The notes under the pieces were generated by a model. That model saw nothing but the letters and a program-made list of their open reading frames with translations. It did not search any database and was not told the DNA's origin. From contig CAYIFC010000007.1 of the NCBI GenBank assembly GCA_964362645.1, forward strand, positions 1-21,244: DNA of 21,244 bases, in the 5' to 3' direction. The translations under genes were made by a program, and so were the position numbers. This DNA is from CAYIFC01 sp964362645. Its GTDB lineage: Bacteria; Patescibacteriota; Minisyncoccia; Phycocordibacterales; JACOZG01. How positions within the stretch are numbered: position 1 is the stretch's first letter; each line of letters starts with the position of its first letter. Positions 6,686 through 12,085 of this stretch are shown in pieces.

Positions 6686-7174
6686 TTAGCGTCGACTGCT
6701 AGCCGAGAAGTTAAAGGTTTTTTCGACCGCGTACTCGCGACTGGCGGCTTCGCGATAAACAAGAGTTAAAGCAAAATCCAAATGCGACTGGCGCGCGCTA
6801 GAACTGCGATTGGTAACGCTAAAATTTTTAACTTCCAACTGCTCGCTCGTCAACGGCCAACTATCAACACCATTGCTTAAAACCAATCTCTCATCAACAA
6901 CACTAACCACCACTCCGTCTGGCAACCCCAAATCGAACTTGACTGACGAATTTGTTTCGCCGGCTAGAGGATACACGATAACCTCTGCTTGCCGAGCCTG
7001 TCGCGAAACTTGCTCGGCCACAAAGCGGCCACCAGCTTGGAGTTCACTCCCCACCACCGCGCGCTGTTCGCTCCCCGAAATCGAGAGCGACCAACTGGCT
7101 AAACTCACGATCGCCAAACTCATCACGGCGACATAGATCAGTAATTCTATTAATGTAAACCCTTGCTTGTTCAT
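6686..7174 (-). CDS. PilW/GspJ-like minor pseudopilin
   Basis: A 162-residue prepilin with leader MNKQG, cleavage before FTLIELLIYVAVMSLAIVSLA and Glu at mature position 5. After the helix comes GRFVAEQVSRQARQAEVIVYP, the extended alpha region usual for PilW/GspJ. A beta-rich domain with VVVSVVDERLVLSNGVDSWPL and LEVKNFSVTNRSSSARQSHLDF then closes the protein, characteristic of J-type minor pilins in reduced genomes. The start overlaps the stop of the propeller-pseudopilin by four bases (ATGA type), implying coupling. No cysteines. Assignment to the J/W class rests on order and layout rather than on a decisive motif. Confidence 0.78.
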   Translation of the reverse strand: MNKQGFTLIELLIYVAVMSLAIVSLASWSLSISGSEQRAVVGSELQAGGRFVAEQVSRQARQAEVIVYPLAGETNSSVKFDLGLPDGVVVSVVDERLVLSNGVDSWPLTSEQLEVKNFSVTNRSSSARQSHLDFALTLVYREAASREYAVEKTFNFSASSRR

Positions 7175-8901
7175 TTGTAATTTATTCGCACAGAATTTAC
7201 AATCGGCGTTTGGCTACCATCACCAGTAAGGGTAGCTTGGTACTGCACAAAACGATTACCGTTAAAACTGGCGGGGATAATAGCGCCAACGCCATTGGAA
7301 AAGTCGTTCGACCAACTAGTTGAATTTAACGCCTCTTGAGTCAAGGCAGTTCGGACCTTAAATTTAACATCGCAAGCTCCGCAAACAGGAACGCTCTCCC
7401 CCCAACTGATAATCTGGACTGGTGAGTTATCGAGCATGTTAAAAGCAGAAGAAATTAAAGACCCGCTTAAAACATAGCCTCCAGCGGACAAACGAAAAAT
7501 GTTATTACTCGCGCCAACGGCCAAACAACCGCCACCCACGCAATGAAGCCCGAGTAAATTTACATTTGGCAAGGTCGGAGAAATAGCCTGACGGGTAAAG
7601 CTCGTGCCGTTCCAAATCAAGATCAATTCGTTACTACCTGCGACATTGCCCACCGCCCAACCACCAGTCAAGTTAAGAGCGTTAATATTGGCCGCCACGC
7701 CAGTCAAGACGGCACTATGTGAAGGAGGAATTATTTGAAAATTAATTTTTCGCGCCAAACCCCCATTACCAACCACCACTCCATCCGTCGCACTCAACAA
7801 CCAAATATCGTTCCAAGTCTGATTCCCAGTATCAACTGAAGCAATCCATGCAGAAACCCCACCATTCCATTTTACAACCACTCCAGAGCCACCAGCGGCA
7901 AAACAACTACTAACGGACCAGCAATAAATCGCATTGATATTTTGAGTGGTTGGAGGAGTTATAGCATTCCAAACATTGGCAGTGGGATTGTTCCAACGCC
8001 GAATGTTGCCCCCATTGCCGACGACAAAACCATCTGTGGCGCTAAACATCCAGACATCGTTCCAAGTTTGGGAGCCGGTACTTGAAACTGACCAACTACT
8101 ACCAGTTAGCCTAGCGATCGTACCATTGGCCCCTACAACAAAGCAGTTAGTTGAAGATAAGCAGTAGATAGCATTAAGATTGCGGCTAGTTAAACCAACA
8201 GCAACCGCCACCCAGTTACTCCCATTCCAGCGCCGAATGTTGCCACCATTGCCGACCACAAAACCATCCGTGGCGCTTAACATCCACACATCGTTCCAAG
8301 TTTGGGTGCTAGGTAAGGTTGTTGTAGCCCAAGTGGCCGGAGTTGATTTTAATTTAATATTGCCGGCCGAAAAATCAAGATTACCATCGTCGCTCGTGCG
8401 GTCCGACCAACTGGTTTGGACCCAATCCCGCGAATCCCAATTGCTTAGCAAAGAAGCGAGGCGGATCGAGCTTTGGCCCATGCGATTGGGAAAGGTAACA
8501 GTTGAGGTAACTAACTTACTTTCCAAATCAGTGGTGCTAGCAAAAGCAATGGTTCTAGATAAATCACCATGGGTTTGAGCGGTTGAGACTCCAGTGAGCA
8601 ACCAAGAATTAGTGGTGGTCGCGAGTGTGGTAGTGGCGTAAACCAACTCATTCCACGCCCGATCGCGCACGGCCCGCACCCCTTCTAAACCCTCGCGCGC
8701 CCACAATTCCGCTTCTAAATATTTGTCGCCCTGACTAATCCCCTCAAAGCCACCGAGCACGGTACTGGCGATCGCACCAGCGAGCAGAGCAAAAATTGCT
8801 AGAGCTAAAATAATTTCCAATAAACTCGCGCCCCGCAAGTCACTTAGAGGAAGAGCCTCTAAGTAGGTAGTTTTAGTTTTAAAATGATCGATTTTTCTCA
8901 T
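7171..8901 (-). CDS. Pseudopilin fused to a seven-bladed beta-propeller (candidate tip adhesin)
   Basis: A 576-residue protein. A long leader ends in RG (residue 24) before ASLLEIILALAIFALLAGAIA with Glu at mature position 5, so it is a PilV/GspI-like prepilin. From about 195 to 470 I count seven repeats of about 40 residues that read as Ycf48/BNR-like propeller blades. Blades 1, 3 and 5 share TWNDVWMLSATDGFVVGNGG. Blades 2, 4 and 7 carry a Cys pair (IYCLSSTNCF, IYCWSVSSCF, LHCVGGGCLA) likely to form disulfides. A C-terminal beta-sandwich (about 480-576, CGACDVKFKVRTA, NRFVQYQATLTG, TPIVNSVRINY) follows. The layout suggests a large pilus-tip protein that binds a surface or host, comparable in idea to PilY1, whose propeller is also at the pilus tip. 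It overlaps both neighbours by four bases. Confidence 0.85.
   Translation of the reverse strand: MRKIDHFKTKTTYLEALPLSDLRGASLLEIILALAIFALLAGAIASTVLGGFEGISQGDKYLEAELWAREGLEGVRAVRDRAWNELVYATTTLATTTNSWLLTGVSTAQTHGDLSRTIAFASTTDLESKLVTSTVTFPNRMGQSSIRLASLLSNWDSRDWVQTSWSDRTSDDGNLDFSAGNIKLKSTPATWATTTLPSTQTWNDVWMLSATDGFVVGNGGNIRRWNGSNWVAVAVGLTSRNLNAIYCLSSTNCFVVGANGTIARLTGSSWSVSSTGSQTWNDVWMFSATDGFVVGNGGNIRRWNNPTANVWNAITPPTTQNINAIYCWSVSSCFAAGGSGVVVKWNGGVSAWIASVDTGNQTWNDIWLLSATDGVVVGNGGLARKINFQIIPPSHSAVLTGVAANINALNLTGGWAVGNVAGSNELILIWNGTSFTRQAISPTLPNVNLLGLHCVGGGCLAVGASNNIFRLSAGGYVLSGSLISSAFNMLDNSPVQIISWGESVPVCGACDVKFKVRTALTQEALNSTSWSNDFSNGVGAIIPASFNGNRFVQYQATLTGDGSQTPIVNSVRINYK
7991..8072 (-). repeat. Propeller-blade DNA repeat, copy A
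   Basis: An 82-bp segment 76/82 identical to 8225-8306. It encodes the QTWNDVWMFSATDGFVVG blade. The six differences are of mixed type. A shorter, more diverged copy lies at about 7761-7822. Confidence 0.85.
8225..8306 (-). repeat. Propeller-blade DNA repeat, copy B
   Basis: The partner of 7991-8072, offset by 234 bp (78 codons), encoding QTWNDVWMLSATDGFVVG. The high nucleotide identity implies recent duplication or gene conversion inside the ORF. Confidence 0.85.
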
Positions 8902-9356
8902 TGGAGTAACTCCACCAATCCCACGGTGTTGACCGCTACGCTCTTCGCGCCGTAAGTCTCGTGCGTTAAAGTAATCTCGCCGATGACGCTTGGCGTGCCA
9001 GAAGCGACGACGAAATTAATTTCTGTACCAGGCAAGGTAGTAGTGAGCTTAATGACCGCCGGCAAAACTACGACTCGATCAAAACTCTGATCGCGCGCGG
9101 CGTAAGAAGCCCCGCGGTAAATAATGTAGCGATCGGGATTGGTAGCATTGGTTTCGAAAAAAATCCCGTGAGCGACACCTCCTAACCCCGCCACGCTCTT
9201 ATCGCGTGTGAGTCGAAGTGTTTGTACTAGCTGATCAACTTCAGCATTAACCTGGCTGGTATTCTGCAGATTGCCATAAATCGGCGCCGCCAACGCCACG
9301 AGCAACAAACCTATTCCTAAGACAACGATTAATTCAATTATAGTAAACCCCCTCAC
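8898..9356 (-). CDS. FimT/GspH-like pseudopilin
   Basis: A 152-residue prepilin. It starts at GTG 9356 (an in-frame TAG lies immediately upstream), giving the very short leader MRG before FTIIELIVVLGIGLLLVALAAP, with Glu at mature position 5. VDQLVQTLRLTRDKSVAGLG is the GspH/FimT-type helix, followed by a beta domain with GIFFETNATNPDRYIIYRG and VVLPAVIKL, matching the FimT pattern of surface strands. The ATG of the propeller gene overlaps its stop by four bases. Its start is only four nucleotides after the stop of the DGR reverse transcriptase, so the two are almost certainly on one transcript. Confidence 0.85.
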   Translation of the reverse strand: MRGFTIIELIVVLGIGLLLVALAAPIYGNLQNTSQVNAEVDQLVQTLRLTRDKSVAGLGGVAHGIFFETNATNPDRYIIYRGASYAARDQSFDRVVVLPAVIKLTTTLPGTEINFVVASGTPSVIGEITLTHETYGAKSVAVNTVGLVELLQ

Positions 9357-9360
9357 CTAT

Positions 9361-10359
9361 TTATTGTACCATTTGTAAAATTAGATTTTTAACTTCCTGC
9401 TGTAATTTGTACGCATTACCGTGACTCAAAAAACCCAGATATGACTGAACCACTTCTTCTTTGCCTCCGCTCTGCCTTAAACCTTGCCACATCCGCTTCT
9501 TGGTTGTCGTCCGCAACACCCGATGATCGGGGAAATGCACCCAGCCCAAGAAATCAATCCCCGAGGTTAGTGTTTCGATCGAAACTTTTTGCGGGTGGAG
9601 ATCAAGTTTTAATTCTTGTTTAAGAAACTGATTGATTAAGGGTAGAAGTTTTAATAACTCTTCTCGGTCGTGAGACATAACGACAAAGTCATCGGCATAA
9701 CGAACATAGTATCTAACTTTTAGTTTGTGTTTAACAAACTGGTCAAACTCGTTCATATACACATTAACCAAGAGTTGAGATGTTAAATTACCTAGCGGCA
9801 GACCCTCCCCCTCTTTCCCACTGTTAAAACTCTTTACAACTCTCCCGATCAGCCAGTTAGTATCTAGATCGAGAATATGCCGACTAAATATTTTCAGCAA
9901 TATTGACTGGTCGATGGAAGCGAAGAATTTGCGCACATCACATTTGAGCACCCAACAGGTTCGGCTATTACTCTCCGAAACCTTGTTGGTAAAATGTTTA
10001 AAACGATTAAGCGCGCGATGCGTACCCTTAGCGATACGACAAGAATAGGAATCGTAAATAAAACGGCGTTCGAAATGAATATAGAGAATACGATAAATCG
10101 CGTGATGTAGTAATCTATCTCTCACTAAAGCCTTATGGATAATCCGCGGTTTTGGATCACTGATGGAGAATTGCTTATAGTGGCCGTGAATATAGGATTT
10201 GGCCATTAGCTCATGATGGAGTTTTATGATATTTCCAGATAAATTGAGTGCAAATTCGGTGACATCTTTTTTGTATTTTTTGCCTCGGACAAATTCGCCC
10301 CAGGCGTAGTAGAGATTATTTAAAGATATGATATCGTGGTAGAAATTATGATCGATCAT
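9361..10359 (-). CDS. Diversity-generating retroelement reverse transcriptase
   Basis: A 332-residue DGR-type reverse transcriptase, the enzyme that copies the TR RNA with adenine-specific errors into cDNA for retrohoming. The start at ATG 10359 gives MIDHNFYHDIISLNNLYYAW, matching the family's usual N-terminus; an upstream GTG- or ATG-like extension to 10488 looks non-coding. Domain signs are DPKPRIIHKALVRDRLLHHAIYRIL (68-92), FIYDSYSCRIAKGTH (100-114), catalytic LKCDVRKFFASID with Asp141, the DGR signature GLPLGNLTSQ (186-195) in place of the usual SPxxxN-like motif, catalytic YVRYADDFVV (218-227) with Asp223/224, and GIDFLGW in the thumb. It lacks maturase and endonuclease domains, so it is not a group II intron RT. 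No Shine-Dalgarno precedes it. It is followed four nucleotides later by a pseudopilin gene. Confidence 0.95.
   Translation of the reverse strand: MIDHNFYHDIISLNNLYYAWGEFVRGKKYKKDVTEFALNLSGNIIKLHHELMAKSYIHGHYKQFSISDPKPRIIHKALVRDRLLHHAIYRILYIHFERRFIYDSYSCRIAKGTHRALNRFKHFTNKVSESNSRTCWVLKCDVRKFFASIDQSILLKIFSRHILDLDTNWLIGRVVKSFNSGKEGEGLPLGNLTSQLLVNVYMNEFDQFVKHKLKVRYYVRYADDFVVMSHDREELLKLLPLINQFLKQELKLDLHPQKVSIETLTSGIDFLGWVHFPDHRVLRTTTKKRMWQGLRQSGGKEEVVQSYLGFLSHGNAYKLQQEVKNLILQMVQ
10348..10359. promoter_or_regulatory. 12-bp palindrome holding both RT and avd start codons
   Basis: ATGATCGATCAT is a perfect palindrome. Read leftwards it is the RT start (M-I-D-H); read rightwards it is the only good ATG for the avd-like frame (also M-I-D-H). 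The two genes would therefore start head-to-head with a 12-bp overlap. It may also be a protein-binding site. Confidence 0.6.
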
Positions 10360-10741
10360 AAGCTGAAAATCGGCACCCCCCCCCCGAGGATTACCGGCTG
10401 TAATCCTCAAACTCAAAGAAGCATATCTGTTTTGGCTTGCTCTGCAACGAGACTTACCAAAAGTTGAGCGATTAGGTTTGGGGCACAAAATCGATCAATC
10501 ATTTTTAGATACTCTGGAACTAACTTACATTGCTGCTTACCTGCCGCCACCAGACAAAATAATAATGCTTGCTCGGGCAATCGCCAAATTGGATCGGGTT
10601 AAGTTCTTTACCCAACTGACATGGGAAGGCCGTTTTATCACGACCGAGAAATATTCAGAGTTGACCTTAAAATTAGAAGGAGCGAGTCGGCAATTATTAG
10701 CTTGGAAAATCGGGCTACAAAAGAAAACTCCTCAGCCTTAA
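10348..10741 (+). CDS. avd: Avd-like four-helix-bundle DGR accessory protein, frame broken at a C10 run
   Basis: Accessory variability determinant homologue, which in known DGRs forms a basic pentameric four-helix bundle binding RT and nucleic acid. The conserved part is open from 10367 to 10741 and reads GLPAVILKLKEAYLFWLALQ, RDLPKVERLGLGHKID, the helix DTLELTYIAAYL, LARAIAKLDRVKFFTQLTWE, ITTEKYSELTLKLEGASRQL and LAWKIG, the Avd/23S-like bundle pattern. That frame has no ATG; the first TTG (10478) would remove most of helix 1. ATG 10348 lies one frame away and joins it only if the C10 run (10376-10385) is read as nine. A C9 version would encode 130 residues, the normal family length. So it is either slippage-dependent, phase-variable, a recent pseudogene or an assembly error. 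It is inverted relative to RT and target. Confidence 0.75.
10376..10385 (+). repeat. C10 homopolymer tract in avd
   Basis: Ten consecutive C residues directly before the hairpin at 10386-10408. It shifts the avd frame between its ATG and its conserved body. On the other strand it is a G10 run 17-26 nt before the RT start codon. Confidence 0.9.
10386..10408. promoter_or_regulatory. Perfect 9-bp hairpin abutting the C10 tract
   Basis: GAGGATTAC (10386-10394), loop CGGCT, GTAATCCTC (10400-10408). Placed immediately 3' of the slippery run in the avd message, it resembles a frameshift or slippage stimulator. In the RT message it would be part of the 5' leader. Confidence 0.7.
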
Positions 10742-10750
10742 GCGGAGGAG
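10719..10750 (-). terminator. Intrinsic terminator behind the TR (minus strand)
   Basis: On the minus strand CTCCTC pairs with GAGGAG (10750-10745 with 10733-10728), with an inner GC/GC pair, and is followed by TTTTCTTTT. It starts six nucleotides after the TR homology ends, so it could define the 3' end of the TR RNA. It overlaps the avd stop codon on the other strand. Confidence 0.7.
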
Positions 10751-10758
10751 AAATAGTA

Positions 10759-10875
10759 AGTTTCGGAACAACCACACGATTCCGATTCTCGGCATTCCAG
10801 ACGTTGTCGTTCGAGAAGCGATTGACGTTCGCCTTCAGTCTGCCGTCAGAGTTGAGGTTGACGTTCGCGACAAAG
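10759..10875 (-). repeat. DGR template repeat (TR)
   Basis: A 117-nt core aligned without gaps to 11209-11325. Read on the minus (coding) strand it has 30 adenines; 17 differ in the VR and no other base differs. The adenines are concentrated in AAC/AAT codons (ten in frame), the usual DGR design that allows many residues but no stop codon. An adenine-free block (10764-10779) near the 3' end fits the initiation-of-mutagenic-homology (IMH*) zone. One T-to-G difference just outside (10758) may be an IMH/IMH* mismatch or simply the edge. An ORF running through it is a translated copy of the target tail, not a gene. Confidence 0.96.
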
Positions 10876-11126
10876 CGAAGAAATGTATTGTGAATCATCC
10901 TTTTCACCACCGGCCAAACCATGACCGATTGAATCTTGTTTGGGACCTATAAGTCCGCCAATTCTCAATACCAACTGACTATTTTTTGTTTGATGCCGAT
11001 AAGTCCGCTCTCAAGCAAGGCGTACCCGACCTGACTCTGGGAGCTTATCCAACATGACCACGGTTGTTGAAGCCCGCCTGACCAGTCGGGCAGGTCGTAA
11101 CCGCAACACGTCCAATGGCTAACTAT

Positions 11127-11132
11127 ATTATA
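11127..11132 (-). promoter_or_regulatory. -10 box (TATAAT) upstream of the TR
   Basis: A perfect TATAAT on the minus strand, five nucleotides behind the target-gene terminator stem. There is no consensus -35; that position falls inside the terminator hairpin. It is the best promoter candidate for the TR RNA. Confidence 0.5.
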
Positions 11133-11169
11133 CAAAAATCCCCCGAACCGGTTTAGGGTCCGAGGGATT
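11133..11169 (-). terminator. Terminator/hairpin behind the VR
   Basis: On the minus strand AATCCCTCGGACC pairs with GGTTCGGGGGATT (13 bp, two G-U pairs) around CTAAACC, then TTTTTG. It ends the target mRNA 30 nt after the stop codon. A hairpin 3' of the VR is also known to help retrohoming in other DGRs, so it may serve both roles. Confidence 0.8.
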
Positions 11170-11198
11170 AAGAGACACAGGGTCAAAAGGACTTAGTG

Positions 11199-11900
11199 TT
11201 ACAGGGTCAGTTGCGGAACAACCACACGATCCCGATACTCGGCATTCCAGACGCGGTCGTCCGAGAAGCGAAAGACGCGCGCCCTCAGTCTGCCGCCAGA
11301 GCGGAGGTCGACGCCCGCGACAAAGAATTCATCGCCAACCTTGAACAAAAAGAGAGTGGCATAGTCTTTGTGTAACCACCGGCGATACTTCTTCACGAAC
11401 TGGATGATTTGATCTTGCCCAAGACAGAGCTGGTTCCGATTGTTGCTGAGACCACCAAAGATCTTCTTGAAATCGCCGTTCTTGATCAACTCGTGGACGG
11501 TGACCTTCGTTTTGCCCGTTGGTTGGCCGGGGACATTGCAACCGTAATTCTGGAAATCGGAATCAAGGTGGCCAGTAAATACATCGGCGGCTTGGGCGAG
11601 GGTCTTGATACCATCAGTCGGATCAAGTTCGAGTGTCTCGGCACCGGAAATGAGTTTGAGACAGCCGACAACATTTTCGGCCAATTCGGTCACGACCTCT
11701 TTCGTTTTGATTGTGACGGCGGCGACAATCTTGTCGCCTTGACCCAGAATCTTCTGGAAGTTGTCTTGGTTAATGACGCCATTGGCAGATAATTCATCAA
11801 CCACTACCCCCGCGGCCTTACGCACCGCGTCCGACAAAACTTGGGCAAAGTTTGCTTTCTGACCCTCACTGACTGGTTTGGATGTAATCGATGGATTCAT
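11199..11900 (-). CDS. DGR target protein with hypervariable C-terminus
   Basis: A 233-residue variable protein of the DGR. Of the clustered starts (GTG 11912, ATG 11909, ATG 11900) I prefer ATG 11900, because AGAAAGGTGAT sits at normal Shine-Dalgarno distance. Residues 1-150 are mostly helical without signal peptide or membrane helix. The C-terminal 80 residues (LSNNRNQLCLGQDQIIQFVK, RRWLHKDYATLFLFKVGDEF, FVAG through VVVPQLTL) follow a pattern I know from other Patescibacteria DGR targets and read as a compact C-type-lectin-like ligand-binding fold. TR-derived residues start at about F193. Twelve codons differ from TR: residues 196, 198, 200, 202, 206, 208, 210, 214, 216, 222, 224, 230; Asn in TR becomes Gly, Asp, Arg, Phe or Tyr. 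It has its own strong promoter and terminator. Location and ligand are unknown. Confidence 0.92.
   Translation of the reverse strand: MNPSITSKPVSEGQKANFAQVLSDAVRKAAGVVVDELSANGVINQDNFQKILGQGDKIVAAVTIKTKEVVTELAENVVGCLKLISGAETLELDPTDGIKTLAQAADVFTGHLDSDFQNYGCNVPGQPTGKTKVTVHELIKNGDFKKIFGGLSNNRNQLCLGQDQIIQFVKKYRRWLHKDYATLFLFKVGDEFFVAGVDLRSGGRLRARVFRFSDDRVWNAEYRDRVVVPQLTL
11209..11325 (-). repeat. DGR variable repeat (VR)
   Basis: The recipient copy at the 3' end of the target gene, ending nearly at the stop codon. Compared with TR on the coding strand the changes are ten A-to-G, four A-to-C and three A-to-T, with no change at C, G or T in the core. Homology stops abruptly at 11325/11326, where it meets GAATTC in the target gene. 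Confidence 0.96.
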
Positions 11901-11948
11901 CGTTATCATCACCTTTCTTTAACAAGGTACAAGGTGCTTATTAAGGCT

Positions 11949-11964
11949 TGCCCAAACGGGCAAA
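11949..11964 (-). promoter_or_regulatory. 5' leader hairpin of the target mRNA
   Basis: TTGCCC, 4-nt loop, GGGCAA lies between the predicted transcription start (about 11980) and the target start codon. It has no T-run on the minus strand, so it is more likely a stabilising or regulatory hairpin than a terminator. Confidence 0.4.
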
Positions 11965-11986
11965 TAAACCCTAACAATTCCGCTAT

Positions 11987-12016
11987 ATTATATTCATGGA
12001 TTTACCGGTCTGTCAA
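11987..12016 (-). promoter_or_regulatory. Consensus sigma-70-type promoter of the DGR target
   Basis: On the minus strand a perfect TTGACA (12016-12011) and a perfect TATAAT (11992-11987) are separated by 18 nt. It is the strongest promoter I see in the window. It gives the target gene a leader of about 80 nt and makes its expression independent of pilB-pilC upstream. Confidence 0.85.
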
Positions 12017-12085
12017 TAGTTTGGCAAAATATGGCTTAGTTGAGCCGCCCTCTCCTTTGGGGAGGGTTTGGGTGGGGTTGAGTTA

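Larger units (their letters stand above)
10719..11120 (-). ncRNA. Predicted TR RNA
   Basis: A predicted transcript of about 400 nt that starts near 11120 (seven nucleotides after TATAAT at 11132-11127), crosses the 245-nt leader and the TR, and ends at the terminator at 10719-10750. The gene-free 10876-11198 stretch is accounted for by this leader plus the target terminator. The leader holds an imperfect 23-nt direct repeat (10936-10958 and 10986-11008, 19/23 identical) and a small hairpin around 11076-11093. Ends are inferred, not measured. Confidence 0.5.

Noticed and set aside
7991..8306. Blade repeats considered as a second TR/VR pair
   Set aside because: The six differences between the 82-bp copies are mixed (A/G, C/A, G/C, T/C, A/T, G/C), not adenine-specific, and lie within one ORF. 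They are propeller blade duplications.
9361..10488. Group II intron or retron reverse transcriptase
   Set aside because: No maturase/HNH domain, no intron RNA-like structure and no msr/msd; the GLPLGNLTSQ motif and TR/VR pair identify a DGR.
10360..10488. Longer N-terminus of the RT (to 10488)
   Set aside because: The extra 43 residues pass through the poly-G run and the hairpin, antisense to the conserved Avd helix 1, and do not resemble RT N-termini.
10638..10922. Minus-strand 94-residue ORF over the TR with FVANVNLNSDGRL and VVVPKL
   Set aside because: It is the TR translated in the VR frame; its N-rich codons are the mutagenesis template. It continues past the terminator and has no RBS, so I treat it as non-coding template RNA.
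11409..11792. Plus-strand 127-residue ORF opposite the DGR target
   Set aside because: Shadow of the target gene; no RBS or domain, while the minus-strand frame has promoter, RBS, VR and terminator.
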